From: Nitrosomonadales bacterium
GTDB taxonomy: Bacteria > Pseudomonadota > Gammaproteobacteria > Burkholderiales > Gallionellaceae
Reading direction: 5' to 3'
NCBI GenBank assembly: GCA_016214695.1
Contig: JACRNY010000001.1
Location: 620,001-684,000, forward strand
Length of the DNA stretch: 64,000 nucleotides
The notes under the pieces are model-generated. The model was given only the letters and a program-made list of their open reading frames with translations, was not told the origin of the DNA and did no database searches. How positions within the stretch are numbered: position 1 is the stretch's first letter; the number at the start of each line of letters is the position of its first letter. The position numbers and the translations under genes were made by a program. Shown in pieces: positions 17,852 through 26,462 of the stretch.

Positions 17852-19135
17852 TCAGGCCTGCCCCTGCCTGGCCTGGATCATTTCGCGGTAGAACTTGCAG
17901 TTGTTCTTGCCGCTCTGTTTCGCCAGATACATCGCCTCATCCGCCTGCCTGACCAGTTCACCGGCTTCTTCCGCATCCTGCGGATATATGGCGATGCCGA
18001 TACTGGCACCCACACGGCAGCTCTCTCCCTTGATATCGAAAGGCGCTTCCAGTGCGGCGATGAGCTTGTTGGCGACATTGCGGGCATTGTCGTTGGAGCC
18101 GATGTTGTCCAGCACGAAGATGAATTCATCCCCGCCCACGCGCGCTACCGTGTCCGCGCTCCTCACCGTGGCGCGGAAGCGCTTCGAGACATGCTTGAGC
18201 AGGAAATCGCCCGCGTCGTGCCCCAGTGTGTCGTTGATCTTCTTGAAACCGTCCAGGTCGAGGAACAGCACGGCCACCCTGAGCTTGTTGCGTTTGGCCA
18301 GCAACACCGAATGGTTGAGGATGTCGAGGAACAATGCGCGGTTGGGCAGATCGGTCAGATAGTCGTAATGGGCCAGATGCGCGATCTTCTGCTCGGCACG
18401 CTTGCGCTCGGTGATGTCGCGCACGATGCCGATGAAATAGCGACGCCCGCCCAGCCGCATCTCCGAAGCGGACAGCTCCATGGGGAACTCCTCGCCGTTC
18501 CTGCGCACCGCCACGACCTCGCGTCCGCGTATGCCGAGCACTTCGCTCCTGCCCGTGCTCAGATAGCGATTGAGATAACCGTCATGCGAACTGCGATCCG
18601 GCTCCGGCATCAGCATGCTCACGTTCATGCCGAGCGCCTCCTGTTGCGTGTAGCCGAAGATGCTCTCCGCCGCCGGATTGAAACCCTCGATCCCGCCGCG
18701 CTCGTTGATGGTGATGATGCCGTCCATCACATTGTGGATGATGGATTGCAGCTGCAACTGGCTGCGTTCCAGCTCGTCCTTGACCTGCTTCAGGTTGGTC
18801 ACCATCTGCCAGAACAGCTTCACTTCCGTGCCGCTCGCCACCCGCCGGTCGCCGAACAGCTTGAACGCCTCGTCGGCGATGGAATCGTCGTGGGACAGGT
18901 TGTACACGATGCAGTCCGGGTAGTCGCGGCAGGATTGCAGCGCCTTGACGGCATCGGTGAAGGTCCATATCCCGTGCTGCCGCGCCAGCTGCATGCCGGG
19001 TGCATCGGGGTCGGTATCCGCGATGGCGACCACATGGACCAGACTGTCGGTCAGGAACATCTCCAGCAGCGCGGTGCCGCCGCGGCCGGCGCCTATGATC
19101 AGGACGGGATAACCCTGTGTTCTCTGGATCGCCAT
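17852..19135 (-). CDS. Diguanylate cyclase with N-terminal Rossmann (NAD-binding-like) domain and PAS
   Basis: A 427-residue soluble protein. Residues 9-115 look like a dinucleotide-binding Rossmann fold: VLIIGAGRGGTALLEMF at the start, then VVAIADTDPDAPGMQLA as the second strand with an acidic end, and DCIVYNLSHDD later. A helix leads to a PAS domain (about 135-255, ending FIGIVRDITERKRAEQ) and a GGDEF domain (about 265-425) with VGGDEF and the RSAD inhibitory site. The enzyme should make c-di-GMP; the Rossmann part could sense a nucleotide or a redox cofactor (inference). The start at 19135 is chosen from the domain boundary; no good ribosome site is seen for it or for the longer frame to 19285. 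It is divergent from the TPR-cyclase gene. Confidence 0.85.
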   Translation of the reverse strand: MAIQRTQGYPVLIIGAGRGGTALLEMFLTDSLVHVVAIADTDPDAPGMQLARQHGIWTFTDAVKALQSCRDYPDCIVYNLSHDDSIADEAFKLFGDRRVASGTEVKLFWQMVTNLKQVKDELERSQLQLQSIIHNVMDGIITINERGGIEGFNPAAESIFGYTQQEALGMNVSMLMPEPDRSSHDGYLNRYLSTGRSEVLGIRGREVVAVRRNGEEFPMELSASEMRLGGRRYFIGIVRDITERKRAEQKIAHLAHYDYLTDLPNRALFLDILNHSVLLAKRNKLRVAVLFLDLDGFKKINDTLGHDAGDFLLKHVSKRFRATVRSADTVARVGGDEFIFVLDNIGSNDNARNVANKLIAALEAPFDIKGESCRVGASIGIAIYPQDAEEAGELVRQADEAMYLAKQSGKNNCKFYREMIQARQGQA

Positions 19136-19333
19136 GTGTCTGTCTGGTACGAAGTGGCCGGATGATCGGAATGCGTGATTCTTGCATATTTTCCGGAAGG
19201 TCGTGCCCGGATGCGTTTCGCGGGAACCTTGGGCGCACCCGCTTGCCTCAAGACCGCGGCCGGAACGCAGCCCCGCTGCCGCCATGTTGTAGACTCCCTG
19301 CTATCGATTTGAACCGGAACGAGCACCAGCCAG

Positions 19334-21151
19334 ATGACCGACACCATCGCAACATTCAAGGCCGAGATCGGCAATGCCCAGAAATCGGGCGACTACCTGA
19401 AGGAGTACGACCTGGCACAGGCGGCGCTCCAACTGTATCCGGACGAGGAATTCTTCCGCTACAGCTCCGCGCTGGCGCTGGCAAGATGCAACGCCAAACA
19501 GCGCGCGCTGGATTACTTCTATTCCTGCAAGCTGCACCAGAGCGGCAACGAATACGTGCGCTCGCTGGAGGCGCGCATCCTGAAGGACCTGGCCTTCCAG
19601 AGCCTGGACAAGGACAACCTGTTCCAATCGCTGGACAAGGAGCGCTTCAGCACCGCCGCCGTCACTTATCACCGCGAGCTTGCCGCATCGGGCGGCCATT
19701 ACTCCGCGGTGAATGCCGCCACCCTGTACCTGTTCTCCGGCGACAGCGGCCACTCCCGCGAACTCGCCGGCAAGGCACTGGAACTGGCCGACAGGGATGA
19801 AGGCCCGCAGTACTATGCATTGGCCACCAAGGCGGAAGCGTATCTGCTGCTGGATCGTCCGCACGATGCACGCCAGGCGATCGCCGCAGCGGCACAGCAC
19901 AACCGCAACAACCTGCTCACCCGCGCCCGCACCCACCGCCAACTCAAGCTGATCTGCGACTTCCTCGGCATCGACAGCACCATCCTTGCCCCGCTGTTGC
20001 CCGAAACAGTAATCCATTATTGCGGCCATGCCTTCTACAACCACCATCCGATCAGCGAAGAGGAAGAGCATGAACTGCGGCAACGCATCGAAGCGGTGAT
20101 TGCGACCAATCATTGCGCCGTTGCTTACGGCTCGCTCATGGCGGGTTCCGACATCCTGTTCGCCGAAGCCATCCTGAAACAGGGGGGCGAGTTGAACATC
20201 TGGCTGCCCTGCGGCCTGGAGAATTTCTGCGAGGTGTCGGTGCGCCCGGCCGGCGAGGATTGGGTCGAGCGTTTCCACGCCTGCATCAAAAAGGCCAACA
20301 CCGTCTCCTGTGCGACCGAATCCGATTTCCTCGGCGACGACTCGCTGTTCAACTTCTGCTCGGACGTCGCCATGGGCATGGCGATCATGCGCGCCAATTC
20401 GCTGAGTACCCGGCTGATGCAGCTCGCCGTATGGGACCGCAACCTGTCATCCAAGAGCCGCGGCACCTATCTGAACATCGAGAAATGGAAGGGGTTGGGA
20501 CATCACTCCGAGATCATCCCCAGCCCGACTATCACACCCAAGCAACGCTCGCGCAAAGCCGAAGAGGACTACCCGGTCATGCGGCGCGAGACACATGCGA
20601 TCCTGTTCTCCGACGTGCGCGGCTATAGCAAACTGAGCGACCGCGACATTCTGTGGTACTTCAACGAACTGCAGCCCGCGCTCGCCGCAGTGCTGGATGA
20701 GTTCAAATCGGAGATACAACATCTGGATACCTGGGGCGATGCGATATTCCTGGTCACCGAAAAAGCGACGACTGCCGCCAAGATCGCGGTAGCGCTGAAC
20801 ACCGCCATCGCCGAGGTCGACCAGTCGCGGCTGAATCTCGACGAACCGCTGCTGATGCGCATAGGCCTGCACTACGGCCCGGTGTACAAACTCTACGACC
20901 ACCTCTGCCAGGGCTACACGTATTCCAGCAACGATGTGAACAAGACCGCGCGTATCGAACCGGTGACGCCGCCGGGTGAGATATTCGGCACCGAGCCTTT
21001 CGTGGCGATGCTGGAACTGGAAGGAGAAGGCTGGGCCAACTTCGACTATGCGGGCACGATACACAGCGCCAAGGACTACGGCGCATTCCGCATGTTCCAC
21101 ATCAGGACCCGGTACCGGCCACCGGCGTTGGTGTGTACGTTGGAGCGGTGA
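19334..21151 (+). CDS. TPR / SLOG-like / class III nucleotidyl cyclase protein
   Basis: A 605-residue cytoplasmic protein. Residues 1-190 are helical and TPR-like. Residues 210-400 form a Rossmann-like region in which VAYGSLMAGSDILFAEAILK and LNIWLPCG recall SLOG/LOG nucleotide-binding domains. Residues 415-600 are a class III cyclase. The cyclase keeps both metal aspartates (Asp427 in FSDVRGYS, Asp469 in WGDAIF) and the Asn536-x3-Arg540 pair of VNKTARIE, so activity is plausible; ATP or GTP specificity is not readable. The last 14 codons lie in a segment repeated at 21852. The gene is divergent from the Rossmann-PAS-GGDEF gene with about 200 bases between starts. Confidence 0.8.
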   Translation: MTDTIATFKAEIGNAQKSGDYLKEYDLAQAALQLYPDEEFFRYSSALALARCNAKQRALDYFYSCKLHQSGNEYVRSLEARILKDLAFQSLDKDNLFQSLDKERFSTAAVTYHRELAASGGHYSAVNAATLYLFSGDSGHSRELAGKALELADRDEGPQYYALATKAEAYLLLDRPHDARQAIAAAAQHNRNNLLTRARTHRQLKLICDFLGIDSTILAPLLPETVIHYCGHAFYNHHPISEEEEHELRQRIEAVIATNHCAVAYGSLMAGSDILFAEAILKQGGELNIWLPCGLENFCEVSVRPAGEDWVERFHACIKKANTVSCATESDFLGDDSLFNFCSDVAMGMAIMRANSLSTRLMQLAVWDRNLSSKSRGTYLNIEKWKGLGHHSEIIPSPTITPKQRSRKAEEDYPVMRRETHAILFSDVRGYSKLSDRDILWYFNELQPALAAVLDEFKSEIQHLDTWGDAIFLVTEKATTAAKIAVALNTAIAEVDQSRLNLDEPLLMRIGLHYGPVYKLYDHLCQGYTYSSNDVNKTARIEPVTPPGEIFGTEPFVAMLELEGEGWANFDYAGTIHSAKDYGAFRMFHIRTRYRPPALVCTLER

Positions 21152-21170
21152 GGGGGGCGAGTTGTCGGCC
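21112..21170. repeat. Direct repeat, copy 1 (end of the cyclase gene)
   Basis: This segment contains the last codons (RYRPPALVCTLER, stop) and the first bases after the cyclase gene. It matches 21852-21910 at all but about four or five positions; 31 bases in the middle are identical. The offset is exactly 740 bases, with the ORF6N gene between the copies. Confidence 0.85.
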
Positions 21171-21298
21171 TGAGCGGTTACCCGGTCCATGCGGTATCTC
21201 TTCTGGTTTTCACACAATCGGTCGTTGCTCTGGCGCGACACCAAATAAATCATTAGCATTCGCATGGTTATTCTTTGTGATCCATGAAGGGGCGATTT

Positions 21299-21832
21299 AT
21301 GGCAGACAAAAAATCACTCGTAACAACAGAAAACATAGAATCAAAAATTCTGCTCATACGCGGGCAAAAGGCCATGCTTGATGCAGACTTGGCTGAACTT
21401 TATGGTGTAGAAACCAAGACCCTGAATCGGGCGATCAAGCGAAACATCGAGCGATTCCCGACCGATTTTATGTTTCAGCTTACGACCGATGAATTTACGA
21501 ACTTGAAGTACCAATTTGGCACCTCAAGTTGGGGTGGCCGCCGAACAGTACCTTTCGCATTTACTGAACATGGCGCAATCATGGCTGCCAGCGTGTTGAA
21601 CTCACAAAGAGCAATTGAAATAAGCGTCCACGTAGTCCGGGCCTTTGTCCACCTGCGAGATTTGGTCTCCAACAACAAAGAACTTTCAGTCAAACTCGAC
21701 CAACTCGAACGCAAAGTTGCAGGCCACGACCGGGCAATTGCAGAATTGATCAACGCCATCCGCCAGCTTATGGCCCCCTCTGCGGCCAACAATAAACGCC
21801 CTATCGGATTCGCATCGTGGAAAGATAAATGA
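21299..21832 (+). CDS. ORF6N-domain protein (phage-type DNA-binding domain)
   Basis: A 177-residue protein. Residues 8-95 match the ORF6N family: ILLIRGQKAMLDADLAELYG, VETKTLNRAIKRN, RFPTDFMFQLT, then the AFTEHGAIMAASVLNS block. The C-terminal part (110-150) is a likely coiled coil. ORF6N proteins come from phages and mobile elements, and their exact role is mostly unknown. The ATG at 21299 is chosen over 21284 because GAAGGGG precedes it. Codon use and base composition are clearly more A/T-rich than in both neighbours, which indicates transfer. It is flanked by the 740-base direct repeat. Confidence 0.88.
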   Translation: MADKKSLVTTENIESKILLIRGQKAMLDADLAELYGVETKTLNRAIKRNIERFPTDFMFQLTTDEFTNLKYQFGTSSWGGRRTVPFAFTEHGAIMAASVLNSQRAIEISVHVVRAFVHLRDLVSNNKELSVKLDQLERKVAGHDRAIAELINAIRQLMAPSAANNKRPIGFASWKDK

Positions 21833-21851
21833 TGCTGACAACTTATCGCTC

Positions 21852-21910
21852 GTACCGGCCGCCGGCGTTGGTGTGTACGTTGGAGCGGTGAGAGGGGCGG
21901 GCTGTCGGCC
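21852..21910. repeat. Direct repeat, copy 2
   Basis: This copy still encodes a vestige of the cyclase C-terminus (SYRPPALVCTLER, stop) without the rest of the gene. The differences from copy 1 are single substitutions. The arrangement (gene end, insert, duplicated gene end) is what site-specific integration at the 3' end of a gene leaves, although a dispersed repeat is also possible. Confidence 0.8.
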
Positions 21911-22010
21911 ATAACGGACGGTGCCAGTTAATTGGATAACGACTGCTACACACAAATTTCCAGACACCCTCGATTCAGGCTGAATAACATCGGCCCGAAT
22001 TTCTTGGGGA

Positions 22011-22589
22011 TCATTGTGACGTCTTCTTCCGATCTATGCGGTGCAGCGTTTCTGCAAAATTCCGTCCGAACATCCTGGCTGTCTTAATGTCGCCACTGAC
22101 GAATGAGTCAGCCGGCGAAGAGTGTCCTGCCTGCGCCATGAGGCCAGACCATGAACCAAGGCGATTTGCTGCTTCGTCATATGGGACGCCTCGATGTTGT
22201 TCTGGAAGGATGGGATTGCCGACCCAGATCATTCCGTGCTGCATGCAAAACACGAACATAGAAACCAGCGTCGATTGCTTATCGCCTGCGGGAAGCGATG
22301 AGACGGTGAAACCGGCCGCCAATTTGCCCTTGAGCTGCTGGGTGCGCCACAGCCCGCCTGTCGCGTCCATGAACGACTTAAAGGTTCCGGACACGCCGCC
22401 GAGATAAGTAGGCGACCCGAAGAGGTAGCCATCGAATTCCAACAGGTTTTCTGGCTGTGTGGTCAGGTCTTCCGCCCTGAGGATACGAACCTCGATATTC
22501 GGCACTTCCTTGGCGCCAGCGGCAACGTGGTCGCCAATATGCGCGGTATGGCCGTGGCCGCTGTGATAGATGATGGCGAGTTTTCTCAT
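22011..22589 (-). CDS. Flavodoxin-family NAD(P)H-dependent FMN protein
   Basis: A 192-residue protein. IIYHSGHGHTAHIGDHVAAGA is the FMN phosphate loop (shown here at residues 6-25 in outline), FGSPTYLGGVSGTFKSFMD the isoalloxazine loop, and LPAGDKQSTL a further cofactor loop. This is the WrbA/quinone-reductase style of flavodoxin-fold enzyme and probably handles quinones or other oxidised electrophiles. The ATG at 22589 is supported by AGGAG. It is downstream of the DUF2938 gene on the same strand with a 40-base gap, under the MerR-type promoter. Confidence 0.88.
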   Translation of the reverse strand: MRKLAIIYHSGHGHTAHIGDHVAAGAKEVPNIEVRILRAEDLTTQPENLLEFDGYLFGSPTYLGGVSGTFKSFMDATGGLWRTQQLKGKLAAGFTVSSLPAGDKQSTLVSMFVFCMQHGMIWVGNPILPEQHRGVPYDEAANRLGSWSGLMAQAGHSSPADSFVSGDIKTARMFGRNFAETLHRIDRKKTSQ

Positions 22590-22629
22590 TGTGTGTGCTC
22601 CTGATGGTTTGGAATGAAGGTCGCTTGCT

Positions 22630-23121
22630 TCAGCGCAAAACCCATGCGATAAGCCAAGCGGACAGATACAGCCCCAAGCCGAACACGGCATGGTTCATAA
22701 CACTTCTAAAGCGGCCTTGCATCGGGGCAGGTGATTTTGCACCTGCGATGCCAGCCCCCATGGCTGGCTGCATGATGAAAAACGGCGCAGCGACGGTACA
22801 GATTCCGACCAGCATGGAAGGACCCAAGGTAGGATTCCGCATCCAAGTAATCCCGACGAGGCCGACCAGCACACAGGCGAAGGCGATACCGACTGCGTAA
22901 TGGACGAGCCATCCCAGCAGCAACTCATTCTTGATTGGCGGCGTCTTGCTGATCGATGTGTGCATGAAGCGGCCTCGGAGGAGGTGGCCGAACCAGCGTC
23001 CGATGAACGCGAAGTTCAAGGTCTGGACGCCAAGCCGCTTCAGCAAAATCAGCCAGGCATCCATCACGAGTGTGGCACCGCAGCCGATGAGGATGATTCT
23101 GATGGTGTCTAGGGAGGTCAT
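22630..23121 (-). CDS. DUF2938-family membrane protein
   Basis: A 163-residue protein with about four membrane segments: TIRIILIGCGATLVMDAWLI near the start, WLVHYAVGIAFACVLVGLVG, MLVGICTVAAPFFIMQPAMG, and the C-terminal GLGLYLSAWLIAWVL. The function of the family is not known. It is the first gene after the MerR-type promoter at 23153-23183 and is followed by the flavodoxin-like gene. Together these suggest a redox- or metal-inducible pair. Confidence 0.85.
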   Translation of the reverse strand: MTSLDTIRIILIGCGATLVMDAWLILLKRLGVQTLNFAFIGRWFGHLLRGRFMHTSISKTPPIKNELLLGWLVHYAVGIAFACVLVGLVGITWMRNPTLGPSMLVGICTVAAPFFIMQPAMGAGIAGAKSPAPMQGRFRSVMNHAVFGLGLYLSAWLIAWVLR

Positions 23122-23152
23122 GATGGACTCCTTGGTGATGGTGATGAGTTAC

Positions 23153-23183
23153 ACTGTAAAAGTTAAAGTCAACTTTAAGTCAA
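23153..23183 (-). promoter_or_regulatory. MerR-type promoter/operator with 19-bp spacer
   Basis: Reading leftward, TTGACT (23183-23178) and TACAGT (23158-23153) are separated by 19 bases, the overlong spacing that MerR regulators correct by DNA distortion. The dyad TTAAAGT-TG-ACTTTAA lies between the two boxes. The merR-like gene starts 11 bases to the right on the other strand, so it probably regulates itself and the leftward pair from this site. Confidence 0.72.
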
Positions 23184-23193
23184 GGGGTTTTTG

Positions 23194-23622
23194 ATGGATA
23201 TTTCGGAGGTGGTGAAACGTACTGGCGTACCGTCTTCGGCATTGCGCTATTACGAGCAGCGGGGGCTGATCACGTCTGTACGTGAGCCGGGTGCCCGTCG
23301 CCGCTACTCACCGGGAGTGCTGGATCAGTTGGCCTTGATTGCGTTGGGGCAGGCAGCCGGACTTTCATTGGATGAAATTCACTCCATGCTCTCGCCCAGC
23401 GGGGCGCCGAACATCGATAGGCGGTTGCTGGAAACCAAGGCAAATGAGATTGATGCTCAGGTCAGGCGACTGCGGGCAATGAGCAAAGGACTAAGGCATG
23501 CCGCAGTTTGTCCGGCCCCGAGCCATGTGGAGTGTCAAAGCTTTCAGAAACTTCTCAAGGCTGCAGCTTCCGGTGCGTTCGAAAAACGGTGGGGGAAGAC
23601 GAGGGGCCAATCACCCCGCTAG
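23194..23622 (+). CDS. MerR-family transcriptional regulator
   Basis: A 142-residue protein. The winged HTH is at the N-terminus (MDISEVVKRTGVPSSALRYY, then RRRYSPGVLDQL), followed by the dimer helix (about 75-105). The short effector end holds two cysteines in VCPAPSHVECQSF, a C-x8-C arrangement that could sense metal or oxidants; this is inference. The ATG at 23194 has AAGGGG upstream; the frame also offers a TTG one codon earlier. It is divergent from the DUF2938-flavodoxin unit. Confidence 0.9.
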   Translation: MDISEVVKRTGVPSSALRYYEQRGLITSVREPGARRRYSPGVLDQLALIALGQAAGLSLDEIHSMLSPSGAPNIDRRLLETKANEIDAQVRRLRAMSKGLRHAAVCPAPSHVECQSFQKLLKAAASGAFEKRWGKTRGQSPR

Positions 23623-24134
23623 TTCAATTATTGACTACTGTATTCGGCTACCCGACCTTGAGGCTTTTAATCTCGGTGTGGCGGGAGTGGGGCGGAAGTT
23701 CGCATTCGTCTAACGAGTAGCTGCTGTTCAATGTGGCTCACTTCCGAACGGTAGATTATCTGCAATGCAGATTGAAAAGACAAATTCCCACAAGACGATT
23801 CCAGTTATCTGGAGGATGCCTCCGAACAAAAATACCGGATTGATTCCTTCAGCGAGAATCTTTTTCGACTTCCTATCTCCTTGTCGTTTTACTGTTTCTG
23901 CTTGGCAATTAAACAGTCGCTCTAAATATTCATATTAATTCAATTGGATAAATTGAACTATTTATAGTGTGGATACTGATATAGATATAGGCATATATAC
24001 ATATATATACCTGCAGGCATATATGAAAACCCTGTAAGGAGAGGTACGTTCGGACATTATCGGCGGTTGGGCCGGTTAGTTTGTTGTCTGATCACATCAC
24101 TTCGATGTGCTCGACATGCACAAAGGGGAATCGC
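23623..24134. other. A/T-rich intergenic stretch before the hybrid kinase
   Basis: No gene is supported in these 510 bases. The part from about 23930 to 24025 is extremely A/T-rich, with TA-type runs around 23980-24020 (ATATATAC units), unlike the GC-rich surroundings. It probably holds the promoter region of the kinase operon; a TGTAAGGAG stretch near 24035 is not followed by a start codon in the right frame. Confidence 0.45.
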
Positions 24135-26462
24135 ATGAATGTCCGTGTCCCATCCTTGATCAGGATACTACTCATTGCACTTTTGCCGCCGATCGTTGCC
24201 GGCCTCCTGCAATGGTTTTTCTGGTCCGCCATCCAGCCTTACGTCTGGTTCCTGTTCTTTCCGGCAGTGTTCATCAGCGCCTGGATCGGGGGGCTGGTTC
24301 CAGGGTTGATCTCCACGATATTGTCCGCAACGTTTGCCACCTGGTTCTTCATCCCTCCCCAATTTTCGTTTGCTGTAGAAACGCCGATGTCGCTCGTCTC
24401 GGTCGGCGTGTTCTGCGTGATGGGCATCCTGTTCAGCATTTCGCACGAGAAACGGATCAAGTCGGAGCGGCAGGCTGTTGTAGCCAATGCTGCATTGCGA
24501 GCCAGCGAGGATCGCTATCGCATGCTGTTCGAGGCGATGGATGAGGGATTCTGCGTGATAGAGATGATCTACGATCAGGATGGGAAACCATACGATTACC
24601 TGTTTGTGGAGATCAACCAGGCTTTCGAGAGGCAGTCCGGGTTGCATGATGCGCGCGGCAAGACGATACGCCAGCTTGTACCGGATCAAGATGGGAGCTG
24701 GTATGAGATATTCGGCAACGTGGTCAAGACCGGGGAGGCCGTCCGATTCGACAACCCCTCTCCTGCGATACACCGGCATTTCGATGTGTTTGCTGCGCGC
24801 ATTGGGGGAGATAGAAGCAAGACCGTAGGGATATTGTTCAAAGATATTACGGCGCAAAAACGGTATGAGCGGGAGTTGCTCGCAGCCAAGGAGAAGGCGG
24901 AGCTGGCTAATAAGGCCAAGGACTCATTCCTGGCCACCATGAGTCACGAGATACGGACTCCCCTCACCGGCATGCTAGGGATGCTGGAGCTGCTCTCCAT
25001 GACGAAGCTCGACAAGGAGCAGCATGCGACACTGGATGCAGCATGGGACTCCGGACGGGGATTGCTGCGTATCGTGAGTGATATCTTGGACTGGTCCAAG
25101 ATCGAAGAAGGGAAGCTCGAACTTTCGCCGCGTCCGACAGCCATACCGGACCTGTTGCAAGATGTCGTTAACACGTATTCACGTGTTGCCAGCGCCAAAT
25201 CGCTGACACTTTGGCAGCATGCCGATGCGCGGCTCAGGGCAGCTTACGTTGTAGATCCATTGCGCTTGGCGCAGGTACTTAACAATTTTGTCAGCAATGC
25301 GATCAAATTCACCCAGCGAGGAGAGGTCGAGCTGAGGGCGGAGCTCATACGGAATCTCGATAGTAGCGATCAAGTACGATTCTCCGTCAAGGATACTGGG
25401 ATGGGTATCGCCCCGGAGGTGCAGGCACGACTGTTTCAACGTTACCGGCAGGAGAGTGCGGATACCGCACGCATGTATGGCGGAACCGGTCTGGGGCTTG
25501 CGATTTGCAGGCGGCTAGCCGAGATGCTGGATGGCGAGATCGCATTGCAGAGCGCGCCAGGGGAAGGCTCGGTCTTCAGTCTTACATTGACCCTCCCGGT
25601 TTCCGGCACACCTGGTGAGGCGATAGCCAGTTCGCACCTGGAGGTGCAGCAGCGCAAGGTCTTGCCCCTGTTCGACGCCTCCCCCAATGCGCCGCTCGTG
25701 CTGGCAGTCGACGATCATCCAGTCAATCGCGATCTGCTGGCGCGCCAAGTTCAGTTGCTTGGCTTGCGTGCGGAAACAGCGGAGAACGGCTCGACTGCTC
25801 TGGCGAAGTGGCAAGAGGGGCGCTTCGCACTGGTCATCACCGATTGCCATATGCCTGAGATGGACGGTTATGAATTCGCCCGTGCGATTCGCAAGGCGGA
25901 AGCCGACAAGCCCATTCCCAGAACACCGATCATTGCCTGGACGGCCAATGCATTGGCCGAAGAAGAAGGACGTTGCCGGGAGGCCGGGATGGATGCCCTG
26001 TTGGTGAAGCCGGCCAACCTCTCCCAGCTCAGGCAGGCGCTGGCGAAATGGCTATCCATTGCAGAAAGCGAAGGGGGCGCGGACAAGCCGTCGACGTCGA
26101 TCGAAGATGCTCGCGGGTCGCCAGTAGATTATTCGATCCTCAACGCCGTCGTTCCCGACAGTTCTGGGCATGCGCGCGTGTTGAAGGATTTCCTGGCGCA
26201 TGTCCGGGACGATCAGGCCGGGTTGACTGTGTTGCTCCAACAAGGGGATCTCGCCGGTGTTGTGAGTATGGCCCATCGCATGAAGGGATCTTGCCGGATG
26301 GTCGGTGCAACGTTCATGGCGAGCGCTTGCGAAGCGCTGGAGCAGGCAGTGAGAGATGAGAACATGGATGCAGCCAGGATGGCCAATGCTCTATTCGGTC
26401 GAGAGCTTGAACGGCTGTCGTCGTTCACCTCGGAAGGTGGCAGCACGGAGGACGGGCGATGA
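24135..26462 (+). CDS. Membrane hybrid histidine kinase with receiver and Hpt domains
   Basis: A 775-residue phosphorelay protein. Order: three to four membrane helices of the DUF4118/KdpD-like type (10-105), PAS (about 125-250), HisKA with the phospho-acceptor His271 in FLATMSHEIRTPLTG, HATPase (about 380-500, with NAIKFT and GGTGLGLAI), receiver with Asp570 in VITDCHMPEMDG, and a C-terminal Hpt with His714 in MAHRMKGSCRM. This is a complete tripartite relay. The signal is unknown. The ATG at 24135 has AAGGGG upstream. The stop overlaps the next gene as ATGA, so the REC-EAL-REC protein is the likely downstream partner. Confidence 0.94.
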   Translation: MNVRVPSLIRILLIALLPPIVAGLLQWFFWSAIQPYVWFLFFPAVFISAWIGGLVPGLISTILSATFATWFFIPPQFSFAVETPMSLVSVGVFCVMGILFSISHEKRIKSERQAVVANAALRASEDRYRMLFEAMDEGFCVIEMIYDQDGKPYDYLFVEINQAFERQSGLHDARGKTIRQLVPDQDGSWYEIFGNVVKTGEAVRFDNPSPAIHRHFDVFAARIGGDRSKTVGILFKDITAQKRYERELLAAKEKAELANKAKDSFLATMSHEIRTPLTGMLGMLELLSMTKLDKEQHATLDAAWDSGRGLLRIVSDILDWSKIEEGKLELSPRPTAIPDLLQDVVNTYSRVASAKSLTLWQHADARLRAAYVVDPLRLAQVLNNFVSNAIKFTQRGEVELRAELIRNLDSSDQVRFSVKDTGMGIAPEVQARLFQRYRQESADTARMYGGTGLGLAICRRLAEMLDGEIALQSAPGEGSVFSLTLTLPVSGTPGEAIASSHLEVQQRKVLPLFDASPNAPLVLAVDDHPVNRDLLARQVQLLGLRAETAENGSTALAKWQEGRFALVITDCHMPEMDGYEFARAIRKAEADKPIPRTPIIAWTANALAEEEGRCREAGMDALLVKPANLSQLRQALAKWLSIAESEGGADKPSTSIEDARGSPVDYSILNAVVPDSSGHARVLKDFLAHVRDDQAGLTVLLQQGDLAGVVSMAHRMKGSCRMVGATFMASACEALEQAVRDENMDAARMANALFGRELERLSSFTSEGGSTEDGR

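Noticed and set aside
21852-21910. Second copy of the cyclase C-terminus as a small gene
   Set aside because: Only about 17 codons before a stop, no start or ribosome site; it is a repeat remnant.
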